A stretch of 64,000 nt of DNA from Enterococcus phoeniculicola ATCC BAA-412 (GTDB lineage: Bacteria > Bacillota > Bacilli > Lactobacillales > Enterococcaceae): the NCBI RefSeq assembly GCF_000407505.1, contig NZ_ASWE01000006.1:1-64000 (forward strand), read 5' to 3'. Every line of letters begins with the position of its first letter. Position 1 is the first letter of the stretch. Positions 43,491-53,395 of this stretch are shown piece by piece. The position numbers were made by a program, and so were the translations under genes. The notes beneath the pieces were generated by a model. That model searched no databases, was not told the DNA's origin, and was given only the letters and a program-made list of their open reading frames with translations.

Positions 43491-43602
43491 GGAGGTCGGA
43501 ACAGAAGTGTTCAGCTTATTTTCGAAGGAGCTGCTTCTGTTCCCGCCGTTTATTAAGATTTTACAAAGGTGTGGAATAACTTAATTAGTTATGTCCCACC
43601 TT
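43491..43602 (+). repeat. Dispersed intergenic repeat, copy D (complete)
   Basis: Left arm GGTCGGAACAGAAGTGTTCA, right arm CTGCTTCTGTTCCCGCC, then TTTATTAAGATTTTACAAAGG and the second hairpin AAGGTGTGGAATAAC with GTTATGTCCCACCTT. No T tail, unlike copies A and B. Confidence 0.75.
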
Positions 43603-43604
43603 CT

Positions 43605-43696
43605 TGTGGATAACTAAGAACGGGTAAAAAAAGCTTGCACATGTGGATAAGTATTTCTAAAGAAAAACAGGAAATTATACACAAGATTGTGGATAA
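43605..43696 (+). promoter_or_regulatory. Cluster of DnaA boxes
   Basis: TGTGGATAA, the exact complement of the DnaA box TTATCCACA, occurs three times in the same orientation at 43605-43613, 43642-43650 and 43688-43696. A one-mismatch box in the other orientation, TTATACACA, is at 43675-43683. Confidence 0.7.
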
Positions 43697-43746
43697 CACA
43701 ATGATGTTAGATTAGAATTAAATGATAAAAATTAATTTAAAATGAA

Positions 43747-43775
43747 TTTACAATGAGAAATAAAATAGGTATACT
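43747..43775 (+). promoter_or_regulatory. Promoter of acnA-icd
   Basis: TTTACA at 43747-43752, a 17-bp spacer and TATACT at 43770-43775, about 35 bp before the start codon. Confidence 0.65.
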
Positions 43776-43810
43776 AATTCTTATGAAATAGCTTGGTAAG
43801 GAGTGAAGAA

Positions 43811-46534
43811 ATGAATAGTAAAAAAATTGCCAAACAAACATTAACTTTTGAAGGAACTGCGTATACTTATTATGAAGTGAAAAAAGTGACTGATTTTTTT
43901 GGAACCAATCTGAAAACTCTTCCTTATACGATTCGTATTTTATTAGAATCACTGATTCGACAAGAAGATGGAAGAGATATTACTGAACAGACCATTCAGA
44001 CACTTTCACAATGGGGAGACAAGAAGCTTGATGGAGAGATTCCCTTTAAACCTACACGTGTGGTATTACAGGATTTTACAGGAGTGCCAGCAATTGTTGA
44101 CTTGGCTGCAATGCGCGAGGCTATTGTGAAGCTTGGCGGAAAACCAGACCAAATTAACCCGGAAATTCCGGTGGATTTAGTTGTGGATCATTCCGTTCAA
44201 GTAGATTATTTTGGAAATCCTCAGGCGTTAGCTGCCAATGCAAAAGTAGAATTTGAACGAAACTATGAGCGATACGAATTTTTAAAATGGGCACAAAATT
44301 CATTTGATAATTACCGGGTCGTTCCACCTGCAACAGGAATTATTCATCAAGTAAATATTGAATTCTTGTCAGATGTTGTTGTAACAAAACAAACAGGAGA
44401 AGGAATTGAATTGTTTCCAGATAGTCTAGTCGGAACTGATTCTCATACAACAATGATTAACGGTATCGGTGTTCTTGGCTGGGGAGTGGGTGGAATTGAA
44501 GCAGAAGCGGGAATGCTTGGAGAGCCTTCCTATTTTCCAATTCCAGAAGTGATTGGTGTAAGACTAATTGGCGCAATGCAGTTAGGCGCTACAGCGACAG
44601 ATGTTGCTTTGAGCGTTACTCAGTTGCTGCGTGAAGAAAACGTTGTCGGCAAGTTTGTCGAGTTCTTTGGACCTGGATTAAATTCTTTGAGTCTTGCAGA
44701 TCGTGCGACGATTGCCAATATGGCACCTGAATATGGAGCGACTTGTGGTTTTTTTCCCATTGATGAAGAAACCCTCAACTACATGAGCTTAACGGGTAGA
44801 ACAGCAAATCAAGTGTCCCTTACAAAGGCATATGCTAAAGCAAATGCACTTTTCTATGATGAAACCAATGAACCTACTTATACGAAAGTCATTAATCTAG
44901 ATTTAAGTGCTATTTCAACGAATTTATCTGGTCCTAAGCGTCCACAAGATTTAATTCCTTTGGAAGAGATGGCGGATCGATTTTCAGACTCAGTGACAGC
45001 TCCCGAAGGAAACAAAGGGTTTGGACTAGATAAAAAAGAGCTGTCAAAGCAAACGACAGTGATTATTGATAAAGAAAAATGGACACTTGCTACAGGAGAT
45101 CTGGCTATTGCAGCAATTACGAGTTGTACGAATACATCAAACCCTTATGTAATGCTTGCAGCAGGTCTTTTAGCAAAAAAAGCGGTGGAAAAAGGATTAC
45201 GTGTTTCGCCCACAGTAAAAACATCATTAGCTCCGGGCTCTAAGGTTGTGACGGGCTACTTGGAAGAGTCAGGGTTAATGCCTTATTTAGAAGCGCTAGG
45301 ATTCTCAGTTGTCGGGTACGGCTGTACAACCTGTATTGGGAACTCTGGTCCGCTAGTGTCTGAAATAGCCGAACAAATCCAAGAAACGAATCTGCTTGTT
45401 GCTTCTGTTTTAAGTGGCAATCGTAATTTTGAAGGTCGAATTCATCCATTAGTGAAGGCAAATTATCTTGCCTCTCCTCCACTAGTGGTAGCGTATGCAC
45501 TTGCGGGAACTGTTACGAGAGATTTAACGGTAGAAGCGATTGGAACAACGAGAAAAGGTGTCTCCGTTTACTTATCAGATATTTGGCCTGAAAAGAAGGA
45601 AATACAGCAGTATGTGGAAACATATGTGACACCGAATTTGTTTCAAAAGTATTATTCTGAAGTCTTTCGTGCAAACGAAGATTGGAATGAAATTCCTACA
45701 ACCAAAGAAGCACTGTACAACTGGGATGCACAATCCACCTATATTGCCAATCCACCTTATTTTGAAGGAATGTCTCCAGAGCCAATAGAAATTAAAACGT
45801 TACAGAGATTAACAACACTTGCCAAATTTGGCGACTCTGTGACGACAGATCACATTTCGCCTGCTGGTGCTATTGCGATACGTTCTGCTGCCGGTAAGTA
45901 TTTGATTGAACAGGGAGTTTCACCAAAAGAGTTTAACTCCTTTGGCTCAAGAAGAGGAAACCATGAAGTGATGATGAGGGGAACCTTTGGAAATATACGG
46001 ATTCGAAATCAGTTAGCACCAAGCACTGAAGGTAGTTATACCACCTATTTCCCAACAGGAGAGGTTCTCTCAATTTACGAGGCTGCAATGAACTATAAAC
46101 AGCTTAGAAAAGAGCTCATTGTTTTAGCAGGAAAAGACTATGGGATGGGCTCTTCTCGTGATTGGGCGGCAAAAGGAACTAGTTTACTAGGGGTTAAAGC
46201 AGTAATAGCAGAAAGTTTTGAACGAATTCATCGATCCAATTTAGTGATGATGGGGGTGCTGCCACTTCAATATATGGAGGGAGAAACTGCGGAAACACTT
46301 GGGCTTGACGGGACAGAACTATTTACTATTCACTTAACACCGGAAACAGGGATTGGTGAGATTGTCAAAGTAACAGCAGAAAAATTGACTGGAGAACAAA
46401 ACGAATTTCAAGTGAAGGTTCGTTTTGATGCACAAGCAGATATCCGCTACTATCGGCATCAAGGAATACTGCCCATGGTCATTCGCAAAAAGACACAATC
46501 AGATGGAGGAGAACTAGATGAGCCAAATAAATAA
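43811..46534 (+). CDS. acnA: Aconitate hydratase
   Basis: 907 residues from ATG 43811 with AAGGAGTG about 7 bp upstream. Aconitase A/IRP type. The 4Fe-4S cysteines are in [11 protein letters not shown] and [12 protein letters not shown]. Other active-site motifs are [43 protein letters not shown] and [16 protein letters not shown]. It isomerises citrate to isocitrate. It overlaps icd by 17 bp, so the two form an operon leading toward 2-oxoglutarate and glutamate. The gene for citrate synthase, usually adjacent in such operons, is not in the window. Confidence 0.96.
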   Translation: MNSKKIAKQTLTFEGTAYTYYEVKKVTDFFGTNLKTLPYTIRILLESLIRQEDGRDITEQTIQTLSQWGDKKLDGEIPFKPTRVVLQDFTGVPAIVDLAAMREAIVKLGGKPDQINPEIPVDLVVDHSVQVDYFGNPQALAANAKVEFERNYERYEFLKWAQNSFDNYRVVPPATGIIHQVNIEFLSDVVVTKQTGEGIELFPDSLVGTDSHTTMINGIGVLGWGVGGIEAEAGMLGEPSYFPIPEVIGVRLIGAMQLGATATDVALSVTQLLREENVVGKFVEFFGPGLNSLSLADRATIANMAPEYGATCGFFPIDEETLNYMSLTGRTANQVSLTKAYAKANALFYDETNEPTYTKVINLDLSAISTNLSGPKRPQDLIPLEEMADRFSDSVTAPEGNKGFGLDKKELSKQTTVIIDKEKWTLATGDLAIAAITSCTNTSNPYVMLAAGLLAKKAVEKGLRVSPTVKTSLAPGSKVVTGYLEESGLMPYLEALGFSVVGYGCTTCIGNSGPLVSEIAEQIQETNLLVASVLSGNRNFEGRIHPLVKANYLASPPLVVAYALAGTVTRDLTVEAIGTTRKGVSVYLSDIWPEKKEIQQYVETYVTPNLFQKYYSEVFRANEDWNEIPTTKEALYNWDAQSTYIANPPYFEGMSPEPIEIKTLQRLTTLAKFGDSVTTDHISPAGAIAIRSAAGKYLIEQGVSPKEFNSFGSRRGNHEVMMRGTFGNIRIRNQLAPSTEGSYTTYFPTGEVLSIYEAAMNYKQLRKELIVLAGKDYGMGSSRDWAAKGTSLLGVKAVIAESFERIHRSNLVMMGVLPLQYMEGETAETLGLDGTELFTIHLTPETGIGEIVKVTAEKLTGEQNEFQVKVRFDAQADIRYYRHQGILPMVIRKKTQSDGGELDEPNK

Positions 46535-47792
46535 AATTACGATGACGCAAACCGGTATTCACACACCAAATCAGCCAGTTATTCCATATATTATTGGCGA
46601 TGGAATTGGTCCGGATATTTGGAAAGCTGCGGTGCGTGTGTTTGATGCGGCCGTTGAGGCATCTTACCAAGGAACAAGAAAAATTCAATGGTTAGAAGTT
46701 TTAGCAGGTGAAAAAGCATTTGAACAAACAGGGGAATGGCTCCCTAGAGAAACTGTTGAGACAATTGATGAGTACTTAATTGGGATTAAAGGTCCTTTGA
46801 CAACCCCGATTGGCGGAGGGATGAGGTCATTAAATGTCGCTTTGCGTCAAGAATTAGATTTATATGTTTGTCTGAGACCTGTCCGCCACTTTGCAGGAGT
46901 TCCTTCACCAGTGAAGCATCCAGAACAAGTCGAGATGGTCATTTTCAGAGAAAATACTGAAGATATTTATGCAGGGATTGAATTTCCGGAAGGCTCGGTG
47001 GAAGCTAAAAAACTGATTTCTTTTTTACAAACGGAATTAGGTGTTACCAGCATTCGTTTTCCAAAAACTAGTGGAATAGGGGTTAAACCAGTTTCTAAAG
47101 AAGGATCAGAAAGATTGATTCGTTCAGCAATTGACTATGCAATTGAGCACAAGAGAAAGTCGGTTACGTTTGTTCATAAAGGAAATATTATGAAGTATAC
47201 AGAAGGGGCTTTCAAAAATTGGGGTTACGAGCTTGCTGAACGTGAATATGCAGATGCTGTGTTTACCTGGAATCAATATGATGAGATTAAAGAAAACCAG
47301 GGAATTGAAGCAGCAAATCAAGCACAAAAGGATGCTGAATCTTCGGGAAAAGTTATTATTAAAGATTCAATTGCCGATATATTTTTGCAGCAAATCTTAA
47401 CGCGTCCGGCAGAATTTGATGTGGTGGCGACAATGAATCTTAACGGAGATTATATTTCAGATGCACTTGCTGCACAGGTTGGAGGAATTGGTATTGCTCC
47501 AGGAGCAAATATAAATTATCAAACAGGTCATGCCATTTTTGAAGCAACACATGGAACTGCGCCAAAATATGCCGGTTTAGATAAAGTGAATCCTTCTTCT
47601 GTAATCCTTTCGGGTACATTAATGCTTGAACATATAGGATGGAAAGAAGCAGCAGAAAAAATTGTGAAAGCATTGGAGCAGACGATTGAACAAAAAGAAG
47701 TGACCTATGACTTTGCTCGACTGATGGAGAATGCCACAGAAGTAAAGTGTTCAGAGTTTGCAGATCGCATCATACAAAAAATAGGAAAATAG
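46518..47792 (+). CDS. icd: NADP-type isocitrate dehydrogenase
   Basis: 424 residues. Motifs: [13 protein letters not shown], the isocitrate-binding [17 protein letters not shown] and [21 protein letters not shown], the conserved KxxxxK/N helix region [15 protein letters not shown], and near the C-terminus [13 protein letters not shown]. The latter, with its Lys/Tyr pattern, points to NADP. It makes 2-oxoglutarate and NADPH. It follows acnA with a 17-bp overlap; GGAGGAG precedes ATG 46518. Confidence 0.95.
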   Translation: MSQINKITMTQTGIHTPNQPVIPYIIGDGIGPDIWKAAVRVFDAAVEASYQGTRKIQWLEVLAGEKAFEQTGEWLPRETVETIDEYLIGIKGPLTTPIGGGMRSLNVALRQELDLYVCLRPVRHFAGVPSPVKHPEQVEMVIFRENTEDIYAGIEFPEGSVEAKKLISFLQTELGVTSIRFPKTSGIGVKPVSKEGSERLIRSAIDYAIEHKRKSVTFVHKGNIMKYTEGAFKNWGYELAEREYADAVFTWNQYDEIKENQGIEAANQAQKDAESSGKVIIKDSIADIFLQQILTRPAEFDVVATMNLNGDYISDALAAQVGGIGIAPGANINYQTGHAIFEATHGTAPKYAGLDKVNPSSVILSGTLMLEHIGWKEAAEKIVKALEQTIEQKEVTYDFARLMENATEVKCSEFADRIIQKIGK

Positions 47793-47834
47793 ATAAAGAG
47801 TAGCAAAAAGAATTCGACAGAGGATAAAAATCAA

Positions 47835-47895
47835 ATAGAAAAAAAGATGACAATTGTTAAATAATATACGCAGTTGTCGTCTTTAATTTTTCTAT
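47835..47895 (+). terminator. Terminator of acnA-icd
   Basis: ATAGAAAAA...AAAGATGACAATTG pairs with CAGTTGTCGTCTTT...TTTTTCTAT, a long stem with wobbles and a 14-nt loop; the right arm is itself T-rich. Confidence 0.75.
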
Positions 47896-48000
47896 CCCCA
47901 ATTTACTAAAAAAATACTTAAGAACTCTTACTTTTCTTTTGTTTGAGGAAAATTAGTGGTAGAATGATGGTTATCAGTTTAAATAATTCGAGGTGCTCTT

Positions 48001-48858
48001 GTGAAGAAATTCAACCCCAATAAAAATATAATTATCACATTAATCATCGTTATTGTAGTGGTAACAATTATCAGTATTACTGCTGCAAAACGGGCAAATG
48101 ACGGAAAATCTAATCTTTTCCAAGCAATTATAAATGATTCAGTAGCGTTTGTTGACAAGGTCGTTTCTACACCAGGTCATTTTATCAAAAATAGTGTAAG
48201 TTCCATTGATAATTTATTTAATACGTATAGTGAGAATGAACGTTTGAAAGAAAAACTAGACGATTATGATGCAGTTGCTCAAAAAAATAAGAATAACGAA
48301 AAAGAAATTTCTGCGCTGAAAGAGGAACTGTCTTTGAACCAAACATTAACAAGCTATGAAAAAGTGACAGCAAATGTGGTTACTCGTTCGCCAGACAGCT
48401 GGCAGGATACATTGATTGTTGACAAAGGATCATCTGATGGCGTTGAAGTGAATATGGCGGTGATGTCAAACAACGGATTGATTGGTCGCGTTATTGAAGT
48501 GAATCTTAGTTCTTCAAAAATTGAATTGCTGACTTCTGGAAATGAAAATTCAAATCATTTTCCAGTGAAGGTGAGCTCGAAAGAAGGCGATGCGTACGGT
48601 CTATTACGTACTTTTGATGAAAAGACGCAAACACTCATTGTGACACAGCTAACAGGAAACACAAAAATTAAAGAAGGCGATGTTGTGCAAACATCTGGTT
48701 TAGGTGGGAACTCTCCAGCAGATTTACAGATTGGAACGGTTGTCAAGGTTGAACCAGATAGCTTTGGCTTGGATCGACAAGTATTTGTTAAGCCATATGC
48801 TGAAATGTATGATATTTCCGTTGTAACAATTATCAAGCGTTTAGCAGGGGAAGGATAG
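48001..48858 (+). CDS. mreC: Rod shape-determining protein MreC
   Basis: 285 residues. An N-terminal membrane helix (about 8-29), a coiled coil (about 75-118) and the extracellular beta domains with VTRSPDSWQDTLIVDKGSSDGV and NGLIGRVIEV. It organises the peripheral wall-synthesis complex with MreD. The start is GTG 48001, 5 bp after GAGGTG. An extended -10 (TGGTAGAAT) lies about 40 bp before. mreB is not here, as usual in ovoid cocci. Confidence 0.93.
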   Translation: MKKFNPNKNIIITLIIVIVVVTIISITAAKRANDGKSNLFQAIINDSVAFVDKVVSTPGHFIKNSVSSIDNLFNTYSENERLKEKLDDYDAVAQKNKNNEKEISALKEELSLNQTLTSYEKVTANVVTRSPDSWQDTLIVDKGSSDGVEVNMAVMSNNGLIGRVIEVNLSSSKIELLTSGNENSNHFPVKVSSKEGDAYGLLRTFDEKTQTLIVTQLTGNTKIKEGDVVQTSGLGGNSPADLQIGTVVKVEPDSFGLDRQVFVKPYAEMYDISVVTIIKRLAGEG

Positions 48859-48862
48859 GACC

Positions 48863-49372
48863 ATGTTGCGAAAAGAATACGTTAAATATTATGCGCCTAT
48901 TGTTTTCTTTTTATTAATGCTGATTGATGGACAATTGACACGATCAGTAGGGATTTGGTCAAATGGTGGCTATTTGGCAAATGTACACCTTCTTCTTTTA
49001 GCAGTCTTATGCGGATGTATCGTATTACCTAAAAGATTTATGATTATTACAACCATCGTTATTGGGCTTCTTTATGACAGCTATTATATTGGTGTAATAG
49101 GAATTTCTGCGGTTGCCTTGCCAATTACTGTTTTATGCATGTATGGATTATCCAAAACGATCAATATGAATGTCTTTACTATCTTTTTTGGCTATATTAT
49201 CTTTATTACCAGTTTTGAAATCATCTCATTAGCTATTCAGTTTGTTTTTAAATTGGCCATTATTGATGGAAGTGTATTTATTGCTCAGTACTTGGGACCA
49301 ACTTTACTTTTAAATATGGGTGTTTTTGTATTGTTTATTGTCCCATTCAAGAAACTATTCGTCATTGAGTAG
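48863..49372 (+). CDS. mreD: Rod shape-determining protein MreD
   Basis: 169 residues with five to six hydrophobic helices and the family features MLIDGQLTR near the N-terminus and GLLYDSYYIGVIG in the middle. Works with MreC and penicillin-binding proteins in peripheral wall growth. It lies 4 bp behind mreC. Confidence 0.9.
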   Translation: MLRKEYVKYYAPIVFFLLMLIDGQLTRSVGIWSNGGYLANVHLLLLAVLCGCIVLPKRFMIITTIVIGLLYDSYYIGVIGISAVALPITVLCMYGLSKTINMNVFTIFFGYIIFITSFEIISLAIQFVFKLAIIDGSVFIAQYLGPTLLLNMGVFVLFIVPFKKLFVIE

Positions 49373-49471
49373 TTTCTTTTTTTTCTCAACTAGCTGATAA
49401 ATGTGAATATAGCAAGGATTTTTCAAGGGAAATTCTAATTGTCTAATTAAAAACACCAAATGAAATATTTT

Positions 49472-49488
49472 TGTAATGTTACTATTAT
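49472..49488 (+). promoter_or_regulatory. Possible WalR box upstream of the SagA-like gene
   Basis: TGTAAT-N5-TATTAT matches the WalR direct-repeat consensus (TGTWAH-N5-TGTWAH) with one mismatch. A TGG TATTAT extended -10 at 49507-49515 follows. Confidence 0.35.
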
Positions 49489-49593
49489 CTGTCTGAAATA
49501 CTGCTATGGTATTATCTTATTGTCGTTAAGAAAGTCTTAAACAATTTTAGATTTTTATAAATAATAAAAGAAACCAGTCGGAGGAATGAAACA

Positions 49594-50904
49594 TTGAAAA
49601 AGAGTTTATTATCAACAGTAATGATTTGTTCTTTAACACTTACTACATTAGCAAGCCCATTAGTGGCCACAGCAGATAATCTGGATGATCAAATTGCTCA
49701 ACAGAACCAAAAAATTTCAGAACTACAAGGTCAGCAAGCAGATGTACAAGCACAAATTAGTTCTTTACAAGCTGAAGTTGACACAATCAACGGAAAAGCT
49801 GAAGACTTATTAGCAAAACAAAAAGAACTATATACAAAATCTGATGAACTAAAAACAGAAATCAAGAACTTACAAGAACGAATTGAAAAACGTGAAGAAG
49901 CTATCACTGATCAAGCACGTGACGTACAAGTCAATGGTGGAAGTTCAAACTTCATCGATGCTGTTTTAAATGCTGATTCATTTACTGATGCAATTGGACG
50001 TGTACAAGCGATGAACACAATCGTTCAAGCAAACAATGATTTAGTTGAACAACAAAAACAAGATAAAGCAGATGTTGAAGCAAAAGAAGCTGAAAATAAA
50101 AAACAATTAGAAGAAATTGCTGCAAACCAAGCAGAGTTGGAAAATCAAAAAGGTGTGCTTACTGAAAAACAAGCAGATCTAAATGTATTGACAACTACTT
50201 TAGCTGCTGAACAAGCAACAGCAGAAGGTAAAAAATCTGATTTAAACAAACAAAAAGAGGCAGCAATTGCTGAACAAGCTCGTGTTCAAGCAGAAGCTAA
50301 AAAAGCTGAAGAAGTGAAAGCAGCGGCTGCAGCAGAAAAAGAAAAAGCAGAAGCTGAACAAGCAGTTACTCCTGTAACAGAAACACAAACTTCTGGCAAT
50401 ACACAAAATGTAGTAAATAATGATGAACCAGCTAAAGTACCAGAAACGCCAGCTGCGAATTCAAATACAACATCAAACACAACGCCGAATACAACACCTG
50501 ATACTACACCGGCCGAGGAAAAACCAGTAACGCCAACACCAGCGCCGTCTGGGAATGGTTCTTCAGTAGTTGCAGAAGCATATAAATATATTGGTACACC
50601 TTATGTATGGGGTGGAAAAGATCCAAGCGGATTTGACTGTTCAGGATTTACAAGCTATGTTTATAGACAAGCAACTGGACGTGAAATTGGCGGATGGACA
50701 GTTCCTCAAGAATCAGCAGGAGCGAAAATTGGAATCAATGAAGCTCAAGCAGGAGACTTATTGTTCTGGGGTTCACCAGGAGGAACACATCACGTAGCGA
50801 TTGCTCTAGGTGGCGGACAATATATTCATGCTCCGCAACCAGGTGAAAGTGTAAAAATTGGTTCTTATCAATGGTATGCACCAGACTTTGCAGTTCGTAT
50901 GTAA
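49594..50904 (+). CDS. sagA: SagA-like secreted NlpC/P60 peptidoglycan hydrolase
   Basis: 436 residues from TTG 49594, 9 bp after GGAGG. A signal peptide ends near VATA-DN. The mature protein has a PcsB-like coiled coil (about 30-235), an Ala/Glu/Lys stretch, a Pro/Thr/Asn linker (about 260-315) and a C-terminal NlpC/P60 domain with C349 (FDCSGF), H400 (HHVAIAL) and H412. In E. faecium SagA, also after mreCD, this domain is a D,L-endopeptidase that trims muropeptides and aids daughter-cell separation. A strong hairpin ends the transcript. The symbol is by position and architecture. Confidence 0.92.
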   Translation: MKKSLLSTVMICSLTLTTLASPLVATADNLDDQIAQQNQKISELQGQQADVQAQISSLQAEVDTINGKAEDLLAKQKELYTKSDELKTEIKNLQERIEKREEAITDQARDVQVNGGSSNFIDAVLNADSFTDAIGRVQAMNTIVQANNDLVEQQKQDKADVEAKEAENKKQLEEIAANQAELENQKGVLTEKQADLNVLTTTLAAEQATAEGKKSDLNKQKEAAIAEQARVQAEAKKAEEVKAAAAAEKEKAEAEQAVTPVTETQTSGNTQNVVNNDEPAKVPETPAANSNTTSNTTPNTTPDTTPAEEKPVTPTPAPSGNGSSVVAEAYKYIGTPYVWGGKDPSGFDCSGFTSYVYRQATGREIGGWTVPQESAGAKIGINEAQAGDLLFWGSPGGTHHVAIALGGGQYIHAPQPGESVKIGSYQWYAPDFAVRM

Positions 50905-50918
50905 TTTAAGACAGACTC

Positions 50919-50951
50919 AATACCGATACGATTTCGTATCGGTATTTTTTT
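50919..50951 (+). terminator. Terminator of the SagA-like gene
   Basis: A perfect 13-bp stem, AATACCGATACGA with TCGTATCGGTATT, then TTTTT. Confidence 0.9.
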
Positions 50952-51378
50952 GTTCTATAAACTTTGGTATTAGGATAAGACGTTTGCTGATACCTGTCTG
51001 GGGTGAAATAATAGTAAAAAAATCTTGTCAAACTGGATGAATGAAGTTGAATTCAAAACTTAAAAGAGAATCTGTTTATTCCAGTTCTGTTAGCTCCTGT
51101 ACATCAGCGAAAATAAAACTTCCGATAATGGGCAGTTTCTTGGTTCTAGGAGCGAAACACTTCTATCAGACCTCTTGTAGAAAATAATTATAGGTGAGTG
51201 GATTGTTAAATAGAGTAATTCTATATTGTCATTTTCCTGTAACAAAACTTTGCATTATATTTCAGTTAGATTAAAAATGGACTTCCTTCATACAAAATAC
51301 CGAATCTTCACAAAAAACACACATTATTTGACTAAACTTAAACATGTTAATTCTATTACTACAAAAGTGAGGATAATC
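50952..51378 (+). other. Intergenic region with degenerate repeat copy F
   Basis: About 425 bp between the two hydrolase genes. It contains a decayed repeat (51098-51175) and then AT-rich DNA that must hold the promoter of the M23 gene. The reading frame of that gene extends up to 51226, but without a ribosome binding site. Confidence 0.5.
51098..51175 (+). repeat. Dispersed intergenic repeat, degenerate copy F
   Basis: TGTACATCAGCGAAAATAAA with following ACTTCCG matches the interior of copy A (from 17038), and GAGCGAAACACTTCTATCAG resembles the right arm. Both hairpins are broken. Confidence 0.5.
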
Positions 51379-52704
51379 ATGATTAAATTAAAGAGAGTCG
51401 CGACGTTTAGCATTCTTTTAGCTATTCTTGGTGGACCACTTGCTGCAAGTGCAGATGAGCTGGACGATAAGATCAACGAACAAAATGCAAAGATTGAGAC
51501 AATCCAGAATAATCAAAATGCGGCGCAAGCGCAATTAACAGCAATTGAAGAAAATGTTGCTAAAATTGAAAGCGAAGTCTATGCCGTTCTTAAAGAGAAA
51601 AACGAAGAAGAACAAAAGCTTACAGATTTAAATAAAGAGATCGAAGATTTAAAAGTAGTCATCGATAAAAGAGACGAGCAAATTCAAAATCAAGCACGTG
51701 ATGTACAAACAAATCAGGGTGCAAGTTCGATTATTGATATTGTTGTTGAATCAAAATCTGTAAATGAAGCTATTGAAAAAGCAATTGCGGTGAATACGCT
51801 GATTAAAGCAAACAACGATATTATGCAAGAGCAAACAAAAGATAAAGAAAAACTAGAAGTGCTGCAAAAAGAATCTGAAGAGCGCCTAGTTGTGATTACA
51901 GATAAAACGGCTGAATTAAAACAAAAACAAGAAGATTTAGTTACTGCAAAATTGGATCAAGAAGTCCAAATTAATGAACTTTCTGCTTCACTAGCTACTG
52001 AACAAGGTGAAAAGAAAAAATTTGAAACACAAAAAGCAGAAGCTGAGAAAAAACGTGAAGCGGAGTTAAAAGCATTAGCTGAACAAAAGGCAAAAGAAGA
52101 AGCGGCACGTAAGACTGCTGAAGAAGCGGCAGCTAAGGCTCAAGAAAAACAAGCGCAAGAAGCACAAAATACGCAAGAGCAAGTACAAGCTGAAGAGCAA
52201 CAAACAACAGAAACAACCAATGATACAACTTCAGGAAATGGAAACACTACAGAAGATACAAATACTACCGTAGATCAAGGGACACCTGCACCACCAGTAT
52301 CAACAGGAGGCGGATGGCAGTCACCGTTGTCATCATTAGTCATTACAAGCCCATTTGGTAGTCGAGTAGATCCTACAGGTAATTCTGGTTCATTCCATGA
52401 CGGGGTTGACTTTGCTGGAGCATCAGGTACACCTGTTTATGCTTCTAAAGGTGGAACAGTTGTAGAAGCTGGTTTCCATTGGTCAGCAGGAAACCATGTA
52501 ATCATTCAACATGCTGATGGATACTACTCATATTACATGCACCTAAGCAGTTTCAATGTCGCTAATGGACAAGAAGTAAGTGCAGGAACAGTTGTAGGTG
52601 GAATGGGAACAACTGGAAACTCAACGGGTGTTCATCTACATTTCGGTGTTTCAACTGGTTTATGGTCAGGATTTGTTAATCCAGCACCTTTACTAGGATT
52701 ATAA
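51379..52704 (+). CDS. Secreted M23 (LytM-type) endopeptidase with PcsB-like coiled coil
   Basis: 441 residues from ATG 51379, about 6 bp after GTGAGGA. The signal peptide ends near AASA-DE. Next come a coiled coil (about 28-235) plainly related to that of the SagA-like neighbour (both contain NQARDVQ and IKANND/VQANND), an Ala/Glu/Lys/Gln stretch, a Thr/Asn/Gly/Pro linker and an M23 domain. Zinc ligands H340 and D344 (HDGVDFA) and H421 (HLHFG), with H388, are all present, so it should be an active Zn endopeptidase cleaving peptide crosslinks. It ends at a good hairpin. Confidence 0.92.
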   Translation: MIKLKRVATFSILLAILGGPLAASADELDDKINEQNAKIETIQNNQNAAQAQLTAIEENVAKIESEVYAVLKEKNEEEQKLTDLNKEIEDLKVVIDKRDEQIQNQARDVQTNQGASSIIDIVVESKSVNEAIEKAIAVNTLIKANNDIMQEQTKDKEKLEVLQKESEERLVVITDKTAELKQKQEDLVTAKLDQEVQINELSASLATEQGEKKKFETQKAEAEKKREAELKALAEQKAKEEAARKTAEEAAAKAQEKQAQEAQNTQEQVQAEEQQTTETTNDTTSGNGNTTEDTNTTVDQGTPAPPVSTGGGWQSPLSSLVITSPFGSRVDPTGNSGSFHDGVDFAGASGTPVYASKGGTVVEAGFHWSAGNHVIIQHADGYYSYYMHLSSFNVANGQEVSAGTVVGGMGTTGNSTGVHLHFGVSTGLWSGFVNPAPLLGL

Positions 52705-52728
52705 TTAAAAAATAAGAAATAAGTGATA

Positions 52729-52770
52729 ACAGCGGCTGAATTTTGTATGAAATTCAGCTGTTGTTTTTTT
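52729..52770 (+). terminator. Terminator of the M23 gene
   Basis: ACAGCGGCTGAATTT pairs with AAATTCAGCTGTTGT (wobbles), 6-nt loop, then TTTTTT. Confidence 0.85.
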
Positions 52771-53395
52771 GGCTCTTTGTCAATTAGGACTGATGGGCTG
52801 AGTTAAAGGGCGTCTTTTCAAGTGATGGGAGTGTAAAATGGCTGTATAAGTTATTCATCGACAATATAGACGATGAAGCTTTTGGACATAGGTTTTTCAA
52901 TGTTTACATTTGTTTAAATAATCAAAAAATTAAGTAAGCTTTTTTTTACGGATTTTCTTTTTGAAATATAGAAAATAGTTCTGATATTTGTATCCATTGT
53001 TAATTAATTGGGGAGAATCAATTGGGAAAGAAGGAGACTAAGTTTAGTCAGTTGGTATGAGATGCGTTTAAATCTACTATAGAGTATTCAATCATGACTG
53101 ATGTTCAGCTGATAGTTTTTCAACAGGGAGATTCTTTTATAGTATTAAAGCAAATAGACCAGAAGAGGGGAGGAGCAGAGCGTAGAAATTTTCTCTTCTA
53201 ATGATAGAGATAAGAAGTCTGCTTCTTAATTTAACTGTTCAAAATTATCTTGATGGAATTGAAGCATAGGTGGTTTACCTATTGATGGATTTGTTGAGCT
53301 AATTATAAATAAGTAGGTTTATAATTGTAAGACCATAAAAATAGTTTACGAGGCTTTTTAAGGAGAAGAGAGGTCCAATTTGATGTAGCAAACAA
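52771..53395 (+). other. Gene-poor, probably decayed region
   Basis: About 625 bp without a supported gene. One 35-codon frame (53094-53201) has no ribosome binding site. Short open stretches interrupted by stops (around 53225-53310) look like the remains of a gene but match nothing I know. Confidence 0.45.

Larger units (their letters stand above)
43470..43810 (+). other. Intergenic region with repeat copy D and a DnaA-box cluster
   Basis: About 340 bp before acnA. From left to right it holds repeat copy D, four DnaA-box-like nonamers and the acnA promoter. No gene is supported; in some relatives rpmB lies after thiN, but it is not here. Confidence 0.6.

Noticed and set aside
53094-53201. 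35-codon frame in the region after the M23 gene
   Set aside because: No ribosome binding site, no similarity, flanked by stop-rich sequence; kept only as possible gene remains.
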